DNA of 64,000 bases from CAZLYX01 sp964563885 (GCA_964563885.1 CAZLYX010000001.1:1-64000); one strand, 5' to 3'; shown: positions 37,241 to 47,730, counted from the stretch's first letter. Notes: generated from the sequence alone by a model not told the origin. A program made the numbers and translations.

Positions 37241-37269
37241 TTAAGTATGTTGGCAAAATCGGTTAGAAT
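37241..37269 (+). promoter_or_regulatory. Possible sigma-70 promoter of petABC
   Basis: TTAAGT (37241-37246), 17-bp spacer, TAGAAT (37264-37269), about 50 bases before petA. The -35 is weak. Confidence 0.4.
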
Positions 37270-37319
37270 TACGGAGTTTAATGGCTCGGTATTTCCAAAA
37301 ATCTTAGGATGACAGAATA

Positions 37320-37901
37320 ATGGATAATAAAAAAATCAATCAAGGACGTCGCCGCTTTCTAACGTTAGCGACCGCCGGCGCAGGCGCTGTTGCCACTGCT
37401 GGCGTAGCCGTCCCGTTTTTAGCTAGCTTTTCCCCATCAGAAAAAGCCAAAGCAGCAGGTGCTCCCGTAGAACTGGACATCAGTAAAGTTGAGGCGGGGC
37501 AGATGATGACCGCCGAGTGGCAAGGCAAACCTATCTGGGTACTAAACCGCACGGAGGCGCAGCAAAAGGAAGTGCCTGCGTTAAACGGTGAAATGGCTGA
37601 TCCAACTTCTGAAGTAGAGCACCAACCCGAATATTGCAAAAATGAATTGCGCTCAATAAAGCCCAATATTTTTGTAGCTATTGGGATTTGTACTCACTTA
37701 GGTTGCTCACCAACATACCGTCCAGATCTCGCACCTGCTGACTTAGGTGCAAGCTGGAAAGGCGGATTTTTCTGCCCATGTCATGGCTCCAAATTCGACT
37801 TGGCTGGTCGCGTATACAAGGGCGTTCCTGCCCCAACCAACCTAGTTATCCCGCCTTACAAATACCTAACCGACGCTACCATTCTGGTCGGCGAAGACTA
37901 A
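37320..37901 (+). CDS. petA: Ubiquinol-cytochrome c reductase Rieske iron-sulfur subunit
   Basis: 193 residues. The N-terminus has a twin-arginine signal (RRRFLT) and one membrane helix. The [2Fe-2S] cluster motifs are CTHLGC and CPCHGS. It takes the first electron from ubiquinol in the bc1 complex. First gene of petABC; petB starts 15 bases later. Confidence 0.97.
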   Translation: MDNKKINQGRRRFLTLATAGAGAVATAGVAVPFLASFSPSEKAKAAGAPVELDISKVEAGQMMTAEWQGKPIWVLNRTEAQQKEVPALNGEMADPTSEVEHQPEYCKNELRSIKPNIFVAIGICTHLGCSPTYRPDLAPADLGASWKGGFFCPCHGSKFDLAGRVYKGVPAPTNLVIPPYKYLTDATILVGED

Positions 37902-37916
37902 ATAAAGGGACTAATC

Positions 37917-39266
37917 ATGGCAAACCAAACCAATAATGAAAACAAATCATTGTTAGGCTGGGTAGACGCACGTTTCCCTTTGTCTAAAATGATGAAAGAG
38001 CACGTAACCGAGTATTACGCGCCTAAAAACTTCAACTTCTGGTACTTCTTCGGTTCGTTAGCAATGCTCGTTTTGGTCATCCAAATAGTTAGTGGCATTT
38101 TCTTGACGATGAACTACAAACCAGATGGCAATCATAATATCTATCATTTACCTGCAGCTTTTACCGCAGTGGAATACATCATGCGCGACGTATCTGGCGG
38201 CTGGATAATCCGCTATATGCACTCTACCGGCGCCTCGATGTTTTTCGTGGTGATCTATCTGCATATGTTCCGCGGCTTGATTTACGGTTCGTTCAAGAAA
38301 CCACGTGAATTAGTATGGGTATTTGGTTCACTTATTTTCTTAGCATTGATGGCTGAAGCATTTATGGGTTACTTATTGCCTTGGGGGCAAATGTCATTCT
38401 GGGGTGCACAAGTAATTATTAACTTATTTGCAGCCATTCCTATTATTGGACCTGACTTATCTACTTGGATTCGTGGTGACTTTAACGTATCAGATGTAAC
38501 GCTAAACCGCTTTTTTGCTTTACACGTAGTTGCGGTGCCATTGGTATTGATTGGCTTAGTGGTTGCTCACCTTATTGCTTTACATGAAGTAGGTTCGAAC
38601 AATCCAGATGGTGTAGAAATTAAAAAACTGAAAGATGAAAATGGTATTCCGTTAGACGGCATCCCATTCCATCCGTATTACACTGTAAAAGACATTTTGG
38701 GTACGGTTGTTTTCTTGATTGTTTTCTGTGCTGTGATGTTCTTTGCACCTGAGGGTGGCGGCTACTTCTTAGAAGCACCAAACTTCGATCCAGCTAATCC
38801 ATTAGTTACTCCTGCACATATCGCACCGGTATGGTACTTCACTCCGTTCTATGCTATTTTGCGCGCCGTACCATCATTCTTAGGCACTCAAGTTTGGGGT
38901 GTACTGGGCATGGGTGCAGCAGTTGTAGTGATTGCATTGCTGCCATGGTTGGATCGTTCGCCTGTTAAATCTGTACGCTACCGTGGCCCAATTTTCAAAA
39001 CCATGTTGGTATTGTTTTTGATTTCATTCATCGGCCTAGGTATCTTAGGTGCACTGCCAGCAACTGATCTTAGAACAATTGTGTCAAGAATTCTGTCTAT
39101 CATCTATTTTGCATTCTTCATAGCGATGCCGATTTATACCAAAATGGATAAAGATCGTCAGGTGCCGGAGCGTGTAACTGAGGGTACAACCAAGCAAAAA
39201 GTAATGTTCTTCGTTTATGTAGCCATTACCCTTGTTGGTTCTTACCTATTTGTAACCTACATTTAA
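37917..39266 (+). CDS. petB: Cytochrome b subunit of the bc1 complex
   Basis: 449 residues, a full-length b with both the b6-like and subunit IV-like parts. Haem histidines lie in RYMHSTGAS and FALHVVAVP-like segments. The ubiquinol site PVWYFTPFYAIL corresponds to the PEWY region (here P-V-W-Y). Eight or more membrane helices. Its stop overlaps an alternative petC start. Confidence 0.98.
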   Translation: MANQTNNENKSLLGWVDARFPLSKMMKEHVTEYYAPKNFNFWYFFGSLAMLVLVIQIVSGIFLTMNYKPDGNHNIYHLPAAFTAVEYIMRDVSGGWIIRYMHSTGASMFFVVIYLHMFRGLIYGSFKKPRELVWVFGSLIFLALMAEAFMGYLLPWGQMSFWGAQVIINLFAAIPIIGPDLSTWIRGDFNVSDVTLNRFFALHVVAVPLVLIGLVVAHLIALHEVGSNNPDGVEIKKLKDENGIPLDGIPFHPYYTVKDILGTVVFLIVFCAVMFFAPEGGGYFLEAPNFDPANPLVTPAHIAPVWYFTPFYAILRAVPSFLGTQVWGVLGMGAAVVVIALLPWLDRSPVKSVRYRGPIFKTMLVLFLISFIGLGILGALPATDLRTIVSRILSIIYFAFFIAMPIYTKMDKDRQVPERVTEGTTKQKVMFFVYVAITLVGSYLFVTYI

Positions 39267-39280
39267 TGAGGGCAGCGAAA

Positions 39281-40066
39281 ATGAAAAAAACATTCAAAAC
39301 CTGGTTTACTGCCTTATTGGTAGCAGCTCCGATGAGTATGGCATTTGCCTCCAGCGGTGCTAGCTATGAAAAAGTAAACATTGATTTAGGTGACCAAGTC
39401 AGCTTGCAACGTGGTGCACAAATTTTCACTAACTACTGTTTATCTTGTCACTCGGCAAGTGGGATGCGTTATAACCGCTTGCAAGATATCGGTTTGACTG
39501 AAGATGAAATCAAGAAAAATATGATGTTTACGACTGACAAAGTTGGTGACGTGATGCATGCGGCGATGACACCAGATGACGGTAAATCTTGGTTTGGTGC
39601 TGTACCACCTGATTTAACCCTGATTGCCCGTTCGCGTGGTGCTGATTATTTGTATGCTTATTTACGTGGTTTCTACAAAGATCCAACGCGGCCCACAGGC
39701 TGGAACAACACTGTATTTGATAAAGTTGGTATGCCTCACCCTCTATGGGAGCAAGAAGGTATTCGCGCAGTAGCGTTGGATGCAAAAGGTATGCCCGTTA
39801 CAGTAAAAGATGAGCATGGTAATCTAGTTCCTAAGATTGATTGGGAGTCAACTGGCCTGCACAGTCGCCGTTTGCCTAATGGTAAAGTTGTTTCTAAAGA
39901 ATACGATGAATATGTACGCGATTTAGTGAACTATATGGTTTACATGGGTGAGCCAGCTCAATTGCAACGTAAACAAGTCGGCTATTTAGTCATGATTTTC
40001 TTATTGGCTGTGTTGTTACCTTTAGCTTACTTCCTGAAGAAAGAATTTTGGAAAGATATTCACTAA
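39281..40066 (+). CDS. petC: Cytochrome c1 subunit of the bc1 complex
   Basis: 261 residues from the ATG at 39281. Signal peptide MKKTFKTWFTALLVAAPMSM, haem c motif CLSCH (near residue 53) and a C-terminal membrane anchor (VGYLVMIFLLAVLLPLAYFL). An ATG at 39266 overlaps the petB stop, but GAGGG sits 8 bases before 39281, which also gives a proper signal peptide. It passes electrons to soluble cytochromes and on to oxidase. Confidence 0.96.
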   Translation: MKKTFKTWFTALLVAAPMSMAFASSGASYEKVNIDLGDQVSLQRGAQIFTNYCLSCHSASGMRYNRLQDIGLTEDEIKKNMMFTTDKVGDVMHAAMTPDDGKSWFGAVPPDLTLIARSRGADYLYAYLRGFYKDPTRPTGWNNTVFDKVGMPHPLWEQEGIRAVALDAKGMPVTVKDEHGNLVPKIDWESTGLHSRRLPNGKVVSKEYDEYVRDLVNYMVYMGEPAQLQRKQVGYLVMIFLLAVLLPLAYFLKKEFWKDIH

Positions 40067-40081
40067 GCCTATTTGGTTTAA

Positions 40082-40113
40082 AAGCTGCTCATATTTACAT
40101 GGGCAGCTTTTTT
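40082..40113 (+). terminator. Intrinsic terminator of petABC
   Basis: AAGCTGCTCAT (40082-40092) with ATGGGCAGCTT (40099-40109), then TTTTTA. Confidence 0.9.
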
Positions 40114-40231
40114 ATTGATAAACCATAGAAAGAATTTGTTGGCTGAAATATAAGCACTACTCAGAAAAAATTAATAGTTGCAGATAGTCAGATAACTTAT
40201 AAATCAAATTCAAAATAACATTTGTTGATTT

Positions 40232-40246
40232 AAATGATAATCATAC
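40232..40246. promoter_or_regulatory. Partial Fur-box-like element upstream of aceK
   Basis: AAATGATAATCATAC contains the palindromic core TGATAATCAT of the iron-regulator consensus, but only about 10 of 19 positions fit. Apart from this the 390-base gap (40067-40458) is AT-rich with no gene visible. Confidence 0.22.
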
Positions 40247-40458
40247 CCAGCCTGATAGTTTATAAAACACTAACCTTCTCTGGTTGAACACTCTTTTGTG
40301 TGTACTCTGATAAATTATATTCTTTATGGAACTCGTGCTGATTACATCTAAATTTGTTCTTTTTAAATAGCACTGCTCTTGCCAAATTATGTAAAACCAC
40401 ATATGGTTATGCTAATAAAAAATCGAATATTAAACATCAAGAATATAAAGGAAAATCC

Positions 40459-42240
40459 ATGTCTTTAAGCCAGGTTCTCGAACACGCCAACGCGGTCGCC
40501 GCCACGATTCTGTTAGGGTTTAATAAGCACTATTCTATGTTCCGTGATATTTCTATCCAAGCCAAAGATTTGTTCGAGCAGCGTGACTGGCATGGTATCC
40601 AATCCATTGGGGCTTATCGTATTGAAATGTATGATCAACGCGTACATGAAGCTGTGGCTATTTTACGCAGCGAGCATTCGGATAACGATCTGTGTGATGA
40701 AGTCTGGGCGCATGCAAAAAAAGAATATATCGCAATGCTGGTCAACCACAAACAACCAGAGTTAGCAGAAACTTTTTTCAACTCAGTTTCCACCAAATTA
40801 TTACATGCGAATTACTACAGTAATCAATTTACGTTTGTTAAACCTGCCATAAGTACGGAATATATAGATTCCGAACCACCTATATTTTTATCGTTTTATC
40901 CCAACCATCAGGGTTTACGTGGTTGTCTAAAAAATATTCTTAATCATTTTGACTGGAAAGTGCCTTTTGCATGCTTCAATCGTGATGTTGGCAATATTCT
41001 ACGTGCTGCTCGCCTATATCTAAAAGAACAAGGTGATTGGCCTCTGCATGAGTTAAATCTCCATGTCCAAGTATTAAACTCAGCTTTTTATCGTAACAAA
41101 AGCGCCTACATTTTTGGCCAAATTATCAACGGTAGTCAACGCCATCCGTTTGCACTACCGATAGTACACAACCAAGCTGGCGAGCTGGTAGTAGATGCAG
41201 CTTTGTTTGAGCCTAGGCAGATTTCAGTACTGTTCTCATTTGCGCGCGCTTACTTCCTAGTGGATATGCCCGTGCCCAGCGGTTATGTCCAGTTTTTACA
41301 GCAAATGTTGCCTATGCGTTCGCAAGGTGATCTTTACACCCTACTTGGCTTACACAAACAAGGTAAAAATATCTGGTGGCGCGAATTTGCCCAGCACCTG
41401 CGATATTCTAACGACAAGTTTATCCTTGCCCCAGGTGTTAAAGGCTTGGTGATGAGTGTGTTTACATTACCCTCATTCCCTTATGTGTTTAAAATCATCA
41501 AAGACATTTTTGGGCCAAACAAGGATTTTGACCAAGAATATGTACGCCAAAAATATATGCTTGTGAAAAAGCATGACCGTGTTGGTCGCATGGCGGATAC
41601 TCTTGAATTTTCTAACATCGCGCTGCCTAAAAATCGTTGCGATGAAGAGTTTATGAACGAGTTACGCACCTTAGCGCCTAGCCAATTTGAAGAAACCGAT
41701 GATTTATTTATCATCAAACATGCTTATGTAGAATATCGTTTAAAACCGCTAAACATGTTTATGCAAACGGCTAGCCCTGATGATAAAGCTGCTGCAATCG
41801 TTGATTATGGTTTTGCTCTAAAAGAATTAGCATCTGCTAATATATTCCCAGGTGACATGTTGTATAAAAATTTCGGCATGACGCGTTTTGGTCGGGTTAT
41901 TTTTTACGATTATGACGAAATAGAATACATGACCGATTGTAACTTCCGATATATTCCGCCTGCTCCAAATCCTGAATATGAAATGTCTGGAGAAGTATGG
42001 TATCCCGTACGTCCTGGTGATGTTTTCCCTGAAGAATTTGGCCCATTCTTGCTTGGCGAGCCGGACGTGCGTCAAGTGTTTATGCAGCATCACCGCGATC
42101 TACTCTCACCTAAATTCTGGCAAGGCAAAAAAGAAAGTTTATTGCGTGGTGAATTAGATGATTTTTATCCATATCCACAATCCTTACGTTTTAATCCTGA
42201 TATTATTGCTAAAGGATTTGTAGACCAATCTGATGTATAA
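40459..42240 (+). CDS. aceK: Isocitrate dehydrogenase kinase/phosphatase
   Basis: 593 residues, the family length. The ATP-binding region APGVKGLVMSVFTLPSFPYVFK (about 317-338) and the late catalytic segment with YKNFGMTRFGRV and FYDYDEIEYMTDC are diagnostic. AceK inactivates isocitrate dehydrogenase by phosphorylation so that isocitrate flows into the glyoxylate bypass. The start at 40459 follows AAAGGAAA and gives the expected N-terminus; the open frame runs 35 codons further back. Its pathway partner aceA lies 5.6 kb away on the other strand rather than in an aceBAK operon. Confidence 0.96.
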   Translation: MSLSQVLEHANAVAATILLGFNKHYSMFRDISIQAKDLFEQRDWHGIQSIGAYRIEMYDQRVHEAVAILRSEHSDNDLCDEVWAHAKKEYIAMLVNHKQPELAETFFNSVSTKLLHANYYSNQFTFVKPAISTEYIDSEPPIFLSFYPNHQGLRGCLKNILNHFDWKVPFACFNRDVGNILRAARLYLKEQGDWPLHELNLHVQVLNSAFYRNKSAYIFGQIINGSQRHPFALPIVHNQAGELVVDAALFEPRQISVLFSFARAYFLVDMPVPSGYVQFLQQMLPMRSQGDLYTLLGLHKQGKNIWWREFAQHLRYSNDKFILAPGVKGLVMSVFTLPSFPYVFKIIKDIFGPNKDFDQEYVRQKYMLVKKHDRVGRMADTLEFSNIALPKNRCDEEFMNELRTLAPSQFEETDDLFIIKHAYVEYRLKPLNMFMQTASPDDKAAAIVDYGFALKELASANIFPGDMLYKNFGMTRFGRVIFYDYDEIEYMTDCNFRYIPPAPNPEYEMSGEVWYPVRPGDVFPEEFGPFLLGEPDVRQVFMQHHRDLLSPKFWQGKKESLLRGELDDFYPYPQSLRFNPDIIAKGFVDQSDV

Positions 42241-42255
42241 ACATCTTATCTGGTG

Positions 42256-42304
42256 ATAAATAGGCTACCTGAAAAACATCTTTACTTTCAGGTAGCCTAT
42301 TTAT
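42256..42304 (+). terminator. Long uptake-sequence terminator after aceK
   Basis: ATAAATAGGCTACCTGAAA (42256-42273) pairs with its complement (42286-42304), loop 12 bases. Confidence 0.8.
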
Positions 42305-42385
42305 ATATGGATTCTTAAATCCAACTATGAAGTGCGACAGTTTCAAACCCACTACTCTTGCCTGTGCTTGGGTTCATGAGCACAA

Positions 42386-42680
42386 TTACTTCCCAAAATA
42401 TATCGGATTTTTTTCAAATTTGTACGTTGAGTTATCTATGGATTTGTGGTGAATATCAGCGTCTACCTTAGCCGTATATTTATTTTTGAGTACGTTTAGA
42501 GCGATATTTTGCTGAGTTTTAGACATATCATAATTTTTATAACCAAGATGAGTTTGCAATACGCTCACTACTACAGTTCCAGTCATATCCACAACTAGGG
42601 CAGCCTACTAAACATGAACTTAAACCGATTATTAGTACATTAGTACGAATTTGAATCGTATAAATCTCCTGCTTTTGCAT
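42386..42680 (-). pseudogene. Broken small lipoprotein gene
   Basis: A frame from ATG 42680 encodes a lipoprotein-type signal peptide (RTNVLIIGLSSCLVGC, Cys27 at 42600-42602) but stops at 42537. An overlapping frame (42386-42592) carries what looks like the body of the protein (HLGYKNYDMSKTQQNIALNV, then KYTAKVDADIHHKSIDNS). One frameshift near 42560-42590 would join them. AGGAG at 42666-42670 also sits well before an ATT codon at 42656, a possible mutated start. Family not recognised. Confidence 0.5.
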
Positions 42681-42920
42681 TTGTTGGCATAACCTGTTCA
42701 AAACGCGTTGGCCACCACACTTTCTAACAAATATGGCCTGCTCTTCTGCAGATGGCTGCTTAAACTATTCAAGATGCACGGCACAATCTGCATAATATAA
42801 ATCGGAAACAATAGAACAGCCGCTTTAAACAAGCATACTGACTATAAACAACGGTATTGAGTTAACTTGAAAAATGCATCTAATCATTCACTCATCACTT
42901 AACAAGATTATTAAAATAAA

Positions 42921-43250
42921 CTAGCTATTTATTTTTAAATATTTTTTTGATTTACCGACATGCCCTCCATCTTTTCTTCCTGCCGTACAAAGAGAAGCCT
43001 TCAATCCATCTTTAACTCGTGGATAAAAAACATAACCCTTATCCAATCTACATTGTTCTGAATAGTCGCTCGCCTGCATATACTGATCACCACCACTATA
43101 TAAGCTATGGCCTTTTTTAAAATAACCGCTTAAATCATGAATTTTCTGCTCTCTTATTACGCCGGGTTTATCCCAAACATCTGCATTGGTAGGAGTAATA
43201 CCAACAAATAACTCCTGCACCAGGCTATTGCAGCCACTAAGAAAATTCAA
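42921..43250 (-). pseudogene. Lipoprotein body that has lost its signal peptide
   Basis: 109 residues from a TTG codon. It opens NFLSGCNSLVQ, a lipobox with no hydrophobic stretch before it, because stops occur just upstream in the same frame. The rest (TPTNADVWDKPGVIREQKIHDL; ASDYSEQCRLDKGYVFYP; ASLCTAGRKDGGH) reads as real coding sequence with paired cysteines. Probably a 5'-truncated lipoprotein gene. I do not recognise the family. Confidence 0.5.
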
Positions 43251-43374
43251 TCATTATGTTGTCTGACACCACAAGTCTGTAAGACTCGCCATCGTTGATC
43301 TCAGTCTGTATGACCAATAGTATTGGTTTTTAAAATTCCTGCATGGCTGGAGAATACAAACCAGAATCAGGGTT

Positions 43375-43437
43375 TTATTTTGGAACCACACAACCACCCA
43401 AGGCAACACTGATTATAATCAACCATTTTTTGGTGAT
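43375..43437 (-). pseudogene. Orphan lipoprotein signal-peptide remnant
   Basis: The frame TKKWLIIISVALGGCVVPK followed by a stop is a textbook lipoprotein signal (lipobox LGGC). The expected start position reads ATC rather than ATG, there is no ATG, GTG or TTG before the upstream stop, and the frame ends four residues after the cysteine. Read through, more in-frame stops follow. Confidence 0.45.
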
Positions 43438-43530
43438 TTTCCTTATTGAAACATCAGTTCTAGAATCCCTTATATTTCCTGTTCAGCTGCTTTTATTAGC
43501 TTGGCTATGTTTCAGGTAGCCTTTAAAGCT

Positions 43531-44700
43531 TTAAACCTTGGCAATGGTTTTCGGCCGTAAAATCCATACTGCTAGCATGCCGATGGCTACGCCCCAAAAA
43601 GCAGACCCCAACCCTAAAAATGTCATACCCGAAGCCGTGGCTAAAAAAGTGATGATGGCCGCTTCACGGTTGATTTCGTCTTGTATCGCCACGGTCATAT
43701 TGCTACCGATGGCGCCAAGCAGTGCCAAGCCAGCAAGAATCGTAATCAGCTCTCTAGGTAAAACTGTAAACAACATTACAATCGCACCAGCAAACAGACC
43801 GCCGATTAAGTAAAATACGCCATTGCTGATGCCAGCGATATAACGCTTGTTTGGATCGGTATGTGCATCTTTACCTGTGCACAATGCAGCAGTAATAGCG
43901 GCCAACACAATGGTGATGCCTCCAAAACAAGCCACCATTATTGAAGCGATACTGGTTGTTGCGATAATGGGCTTAGCTGGAATTTTATAGCCCGATAAGT
44001 GTAAAATGGCCATACCGGGCAGAAACTGACCAGTTAAACTGACAATCACCAATGGTAAAGCTAAGCTCAACGTGCTGGCCCATGTCCACTCAGGATTAAT
44101 CCACACAGGTTTAGTAATATTAAAATGAATTTGACTTAAGTCCAAACCACCATATAGCCACGTCAACAATAAGCCTATAAAAAACACCAGCACCACGGTA
44201 TAGCGCGGCAGCAAGCGTTTAAATATTAAGTATGCAAGCAACATGGCAAACATCAGCAGTGGCATGGTTTCAACTGCACTGAACGCATGTGCTCCAAATT
44301 GAAATAAAATACCCGCCATCATGCCCGCTGCCACACCTTTAGGTATATTACTCATTAGTTTGTCGAAATAGCCAGACCAACCAATCAGCAATATTGCTAC
44401 AGCTGCGGTTAGATAAGCACCCACCATTTCGCCCAGACTCAATGCTGGAAACAACGTGATGAGCAAAGCGCTGCCAGGTGTAGACCAAGCGGTGACCACC
44501 GGCACTTTTAATGCCCAGCTCAATGCAATGCCAGAAATAGCTGCGCCAATAGAAATAGCCCACACCCAAGTAATCATCACATCTGTAGGTACTTGTGCTA
44601 TGGAGGCTGCCTGAAACATCAGCACCATTGGCCCTGAATATGAAATCAATACCGCTAGAAAACCAGCCGTTATAGCCGATGCCGACAAGTCTCTAAACAT
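43531..44700 (-). CDS. BenE-family benzoate/H+ symporter-like permease
   Basis: 389 residues, about 12 membrane helices. Family motifs include VPVVTAWSTPGSALL, IPKGVAAGMMAGILF, LVIVSLTGQFLPGMAIL and the late GLGSAFWGVAIGM. The name comes from Acinetobacter BenE; most members have untested substrates, and no aromatic catabolic genes lie nearby, so benzoate uptake is not implied. An uptake sequence ends the gene (about 43510), and a variant copy AGGCTGCCTGAA lies inside (44606). Confidence 0.85.
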   Translation of the reverse strand: MFRDLSASAITAGFLAVLISYSGPMVLMFQAASIAQVPTDVMITWVWAISIGAAISGIALSWALKVPVVTAWSTPGSALLITLFPALSLGEMVGAYLTAAVAILLIGWSGYFDKLMSNIPKGVAAGMMAGILFQFGAHAFSAVETMPLLMFAMLLAYLIFKRLLPRYTVVLVFFIGLLLTWLYGGLDLSQIHFNITKPVWINPEWTWASTLSLALPLVIVSLTGQFLPGMAILHLSGYKIPAKPIIATTSIASIMVACFGGITIVLAAITAALCTGKDAHTDPNKRYIAGISNGVFYLIGGLFAGAIVMLFTVLPRELITILAGLALLGAIGSNMTVAIQDEINREAAIITFLATASGMTFLGLGSAFWGVAIGMLAVWILRPKTIAKV

Positions 44701-45348
44701 CCTTTTTCCTTGTACTTTTTATAGGTAGTAAAGCGGCTGTTAATATTAAAAGCAGCCTCACAAAAAGAGCGAATATTCCAAATTACCCAACGTGTCGATA
44801 CCACTAGTATTAAAAAAACTTCACTCTACATTCGGATGATAGCACGGGTATTTCCACTTTTTGTTTACTCTGCTGAGCATGTGCAACATGGCTCTAATAT
44901 AAGGTGCATCAGCATCACTTGAAGTCTGTAGCTTCACTTTGCGTCCAAAAATATCAACATGTAAACAGTACAATACTTGCAAACTTTTTATCAGATTCAT
45001 CAACAATCATGTGAATACTCTTAGTGGATATATTCAAAGCTTACTCAAAGGCACATTATCAGGATATAAGTGTAACCCATAACAAAAGGCTACCTGAAAC
45101 GTTTCAGGTAGCCTTTTGTGATAAATAACTTATTAATGAATCAATATGCTATTACACTCTCTTGTAAGCACTTTAAAATAACTTGGTGTTTGTAATACTG
45201 CGCTCATATCAAAAAATTAAATCTAGACTTATCATTAAGCACATACTCAAGCTTTATTGAGCAACTGCTGTTTATTCAATACATTACTTTAGCTCTTTGG
45301 TGCATAACCATAATTCTGATATCAACTATTCAGAGGGTTTATTAAGTA
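44701..45348. other. 648-bp stretch without a convincing gene
   Basis: Between the BenE-like gene and tex. It holds an open minus-strand frame of 61 codons (44821-45006) with no ribosome site and no recognisable family, and one perfect uptake-sequence palindrome. AT-rich otherwise. Confidence 0.5.
45082..45119. repeat. Perfect 38-bp palindrome made of two uptake sequences
   Basis: ACAAAAGGCTACCTGAAAC (45082-45100) is followed without any spacer by its exact reverse complement (45101-45119). It stands about 230 bases beyond the tex stop and 300 bases from any other gene end. Confidence 0.9.
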
Positions 45349-47643
45349 TCACCGCTTCAATTTTGAAAACGCATCCGCCATTGCAGAATTACCCATATTT
45401 TCTGCTCGGTCTTGATTGCGTTCACGTGGTTTTTGGTTACCTGAATCGCTTGTACTGCTGCGTTTTGGAGCCGCTACTCCCTCATCATCTAATCGCATAG
45501 TTAGTGCAATTCGTTTACGTGCTGCATCCACCTCTAATACTTTTACTTTGACCACATCTCCAGCTTTAACCACTTCACGCGGATCAGAAACATAGCGATT
45601 AGCAAGGGCTGAAATATGCACTAAGCCATCTTGGTGGACACCGATATCAACAAATGCACCAAAATTTGCCACATTACTGACCACACCTTCAAGTATCATA
45701 CCTGGCTTCACGTCTCTAATATCGTCAATGCCTTCTGCAAAAGTAGCAGTTTGAAATTCACCTCGCGGGTCACGACCAGGCTTTTCCAGCTCGGCCAAAA
45801 TATCCATGATAGTAGGCAAGCCGAATCGGGCATCTATGTAATCTGTGGGCTTGATTTTGGTTATTGCGCTGTGGTTAGCAATCAGCTCCTGTGCTTTTAG
45901 ATTGCTTGAAGCAAGCATTTTAGCAACAATTGGATATGCTTCTGGATGCACAGCGCTCGCATCTAATGGCTCGCTACCGCCTTGTACCCGCAAAAACCCA
46001 GCCGCTTGTTCAAAGGTTTTATCACCCAAGCGCGGCACTTTGAGTAGCGCTTTACGGTTTTTAAATGCCCCATTTTCATCACGAAACTCTACAATATTAT
46101 GCGCTAATGTACTATTCAGCCCAGAAATACGTGCTAATAAAGGCGCAGAAGCAGTATTCACATCCACACCAACAGCATTAACGCAATCTTCCACCACCGC
46201 ATCAAGGCTTTTTGCCAATTGGCTTTGGTTGACATCATGTTGATATTGGCCAACGCCAATTGATTTGGGGTCAATTTTTACTAATTCAGCCAGTGGATCT
46301 TGTAAACGGCGAGCAATAGAAACAGCTCCGCGTAATGAAACATCTAAATCAGGAAACTCTTTGGCAGCCATTTCAGAAGCAGAATACACTGATGCACCTG
46401 CCTCACTCACCACAATTTTATGTAATTGCTTTTCAGGTAGCCCTTTAATTAGCTCTGCTGCCAGCTTATCCGTTTCGCGGCTGGCAGTGCCGTTACCAAT
46501 AGCGATTAGCTTAACATTGTGTTGCTTAACCAAACGCGACAGCGCAGCCAGCGCACCCAGCCAATCGTTGCGTGGTTGGTGCGGATATACAGTATCAGTA
46601 GTCAAAACCTTGCCAGTATCGTCTACCACCGCCACTTTTACGCCCGTGCGAATACCAGGGTCTAAACCCATGGTGCACAAACGACCAGCAGGTGCGGCCA
46701 ATAATAAATCTTTTAAATTATGAGCAAATACAGAAATAGCATCGGCATCCGCAGCAGCTTTGAGCCGATTGAAAGCATCTAATTCGAGCGACAAAAAGAT
46801 TTTGGCACGCCAAGTAAGGCGAACAGTATCGCGCAGCCACTTATCCGCAGCACGGCCTTGATCTTCAATATCAAAGTAACGAGCAACAAGCTGTTCATAT
46901 TCGCTTTGTTCGGTAATAGGTGTTTCGTCTGGTTGATATTTCAAGGCTACCTGAAGGATGTTTTCATTGCGGCCGCGCAGCACAGCTAGCGCACGATGGC
47001 TCGGCATGGTGCGCACGGATTCGCGGTGATTAAAATAATCTTTAAATTTTTCGCCAACAGTTTCTTGGCCAGCGATTACCTGCGCATACACTTCAGCTTC
47101 GCGCCAAAGCTTTTCACGTAGCTTGCCAATTAATTCTGGTACCTCTGCAAATTGCTCCATTAAAATAGCGCGGGCACCATCTAAAGCCGCTTTAGTATCA
47201 AATACTTGTTCGTTCAAATAACCTTCAGCAATCTGCTCAGGATTTTGGTTGAGATTATCCAGAAGACTATCGGCTAAAGGCTGTAGGCCATTTTCGCGAG
47301 CGATTTGTGCTTTTGTTCGGCGCTTAGGCTTATACGGCAAATACAAATCTTCTAGCACCGTTTTATTGTCCACTGCTTCAATTTGAGCCTGTAGCTCGTC
47401 AGTAAGCTTGCCCTGCTCAGCAATGCTTTTAAGCACGGTTTGCTTACGGTCTGTTAGTTCACGCAGATATTGCAGGCGCTCAGCCAAATTACGTAATTGC
47501 GTGTCATCTAGACCACCAGTGGCTTCTTTACGATATCGTGCTACAAATGGTACGGTGGCGCCATCATCTAATAACGCAACCGCAGCTTGAACTCGTGTAG
47601 CAACAACATTTAATTCTGTGGCAATAATTTGGATAATGTTCAT
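45349..47643 (-). CDS. tex: Tex family transcription accessory/RNA-binding protein
   Basis: 764 residues. N-terminal helical part ([19 protein letters not shown]), central YqgF/RNase H-like domain ([17 protein letters not shown], here [20 protein letters not shown]), helix-hairpin-helix part ([24 protein letters not shown]) and C-terminal S1 domain ([20 protein letters not shown]). Tex binds nucleic acid and affects transcription of virulence genes in some species. The ATG at 47643 gives the family start MNIIQIIA; an upstream in-frame TTG is unlikely. Two uptake sequences lie inside. Confidence 0.96.
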   Translation of the reverse strand: MNIIQIIATELNVVATRVQAAVALLDDGATVPFVARYRKEATGGLDDTQLRNLAERLQYLRELTDRKQTVLKSIAEQGKLTDELQAQIEAVDNKTVLEDLYLPYKPKRRTKAQIARENGLQPLADSLLDNLNQNPEQIAEGYLNEQVFDTKAALDGARAILMEQFAEVPELIGKLREKLWREAEVYAQVIAGQETVGEKFKDYFNHRESVRTMPSHRALAVLRGRNENILQVALKYQPDETPITEQSEYEQLVARYFDIEDQGRAADKWLRDTVRLTWRAKIFLSLELDAFNRLKAAADADAISVFAHNLKDLLLAAPAGRLCTMGLDPGIRTGVKVAVVDDTGKVLTTDTVYPHQPRNDWLGALAALSRLVKQHNVKLIAIGNGTASRETDKLAAELIKGLPEKQLHKIVVSEAGASVYSASEMAAKEFPDLDVSLRGAVSIARRLQDPLAELVKIDPKSIGVGQYQHDVNQSQLAKSLDAVVEDCVNAVGVDVNTASAPLLARISGLNSTLAHNIVEFRDENGAFKNRKALLKVPRLGDKTFEQAAGFLRVQGGSEPLDASAVHPEAYPIVAKMLASSNLKAQELIANHSAITKIKPTDYIDARFGLPTIMDILAELEKPGRDPRGEFQTATFAEGIDDIRDVKPGMILEGVVSNVANFGAFVDIGVHQDGLVHISALANRYVSDPREVVKAGDVVKVKVLEVDAARKRIALTMRLDDEGVAAPKRSSTSDSGNQKPRERNQDRAENMGNSAMADAFSKLKR

Positions 47644-47730
47644 GGGTAACTTTATATAGGGCAAATAATCTCAAGGCATGAACCTATACCAGCGTGATTA
47701 AAATTGCAAGTTTGATTTTAAATTTACTGA

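Noticed and set aside
44497..44512. GGCAC-N-TGC pattern resembling a sigma-54 promoter on the plus strand
   Set aside because: It has the right spacing but several mismatches, and lies within the BenE-like gene on the opposite strand with no gene to drive.
44821..45006. Open frame of 61 codons beside the BenE-like gene
   Set aside because: No ribosome site and no recognisable family; it could be a remnant but cannot be supported.
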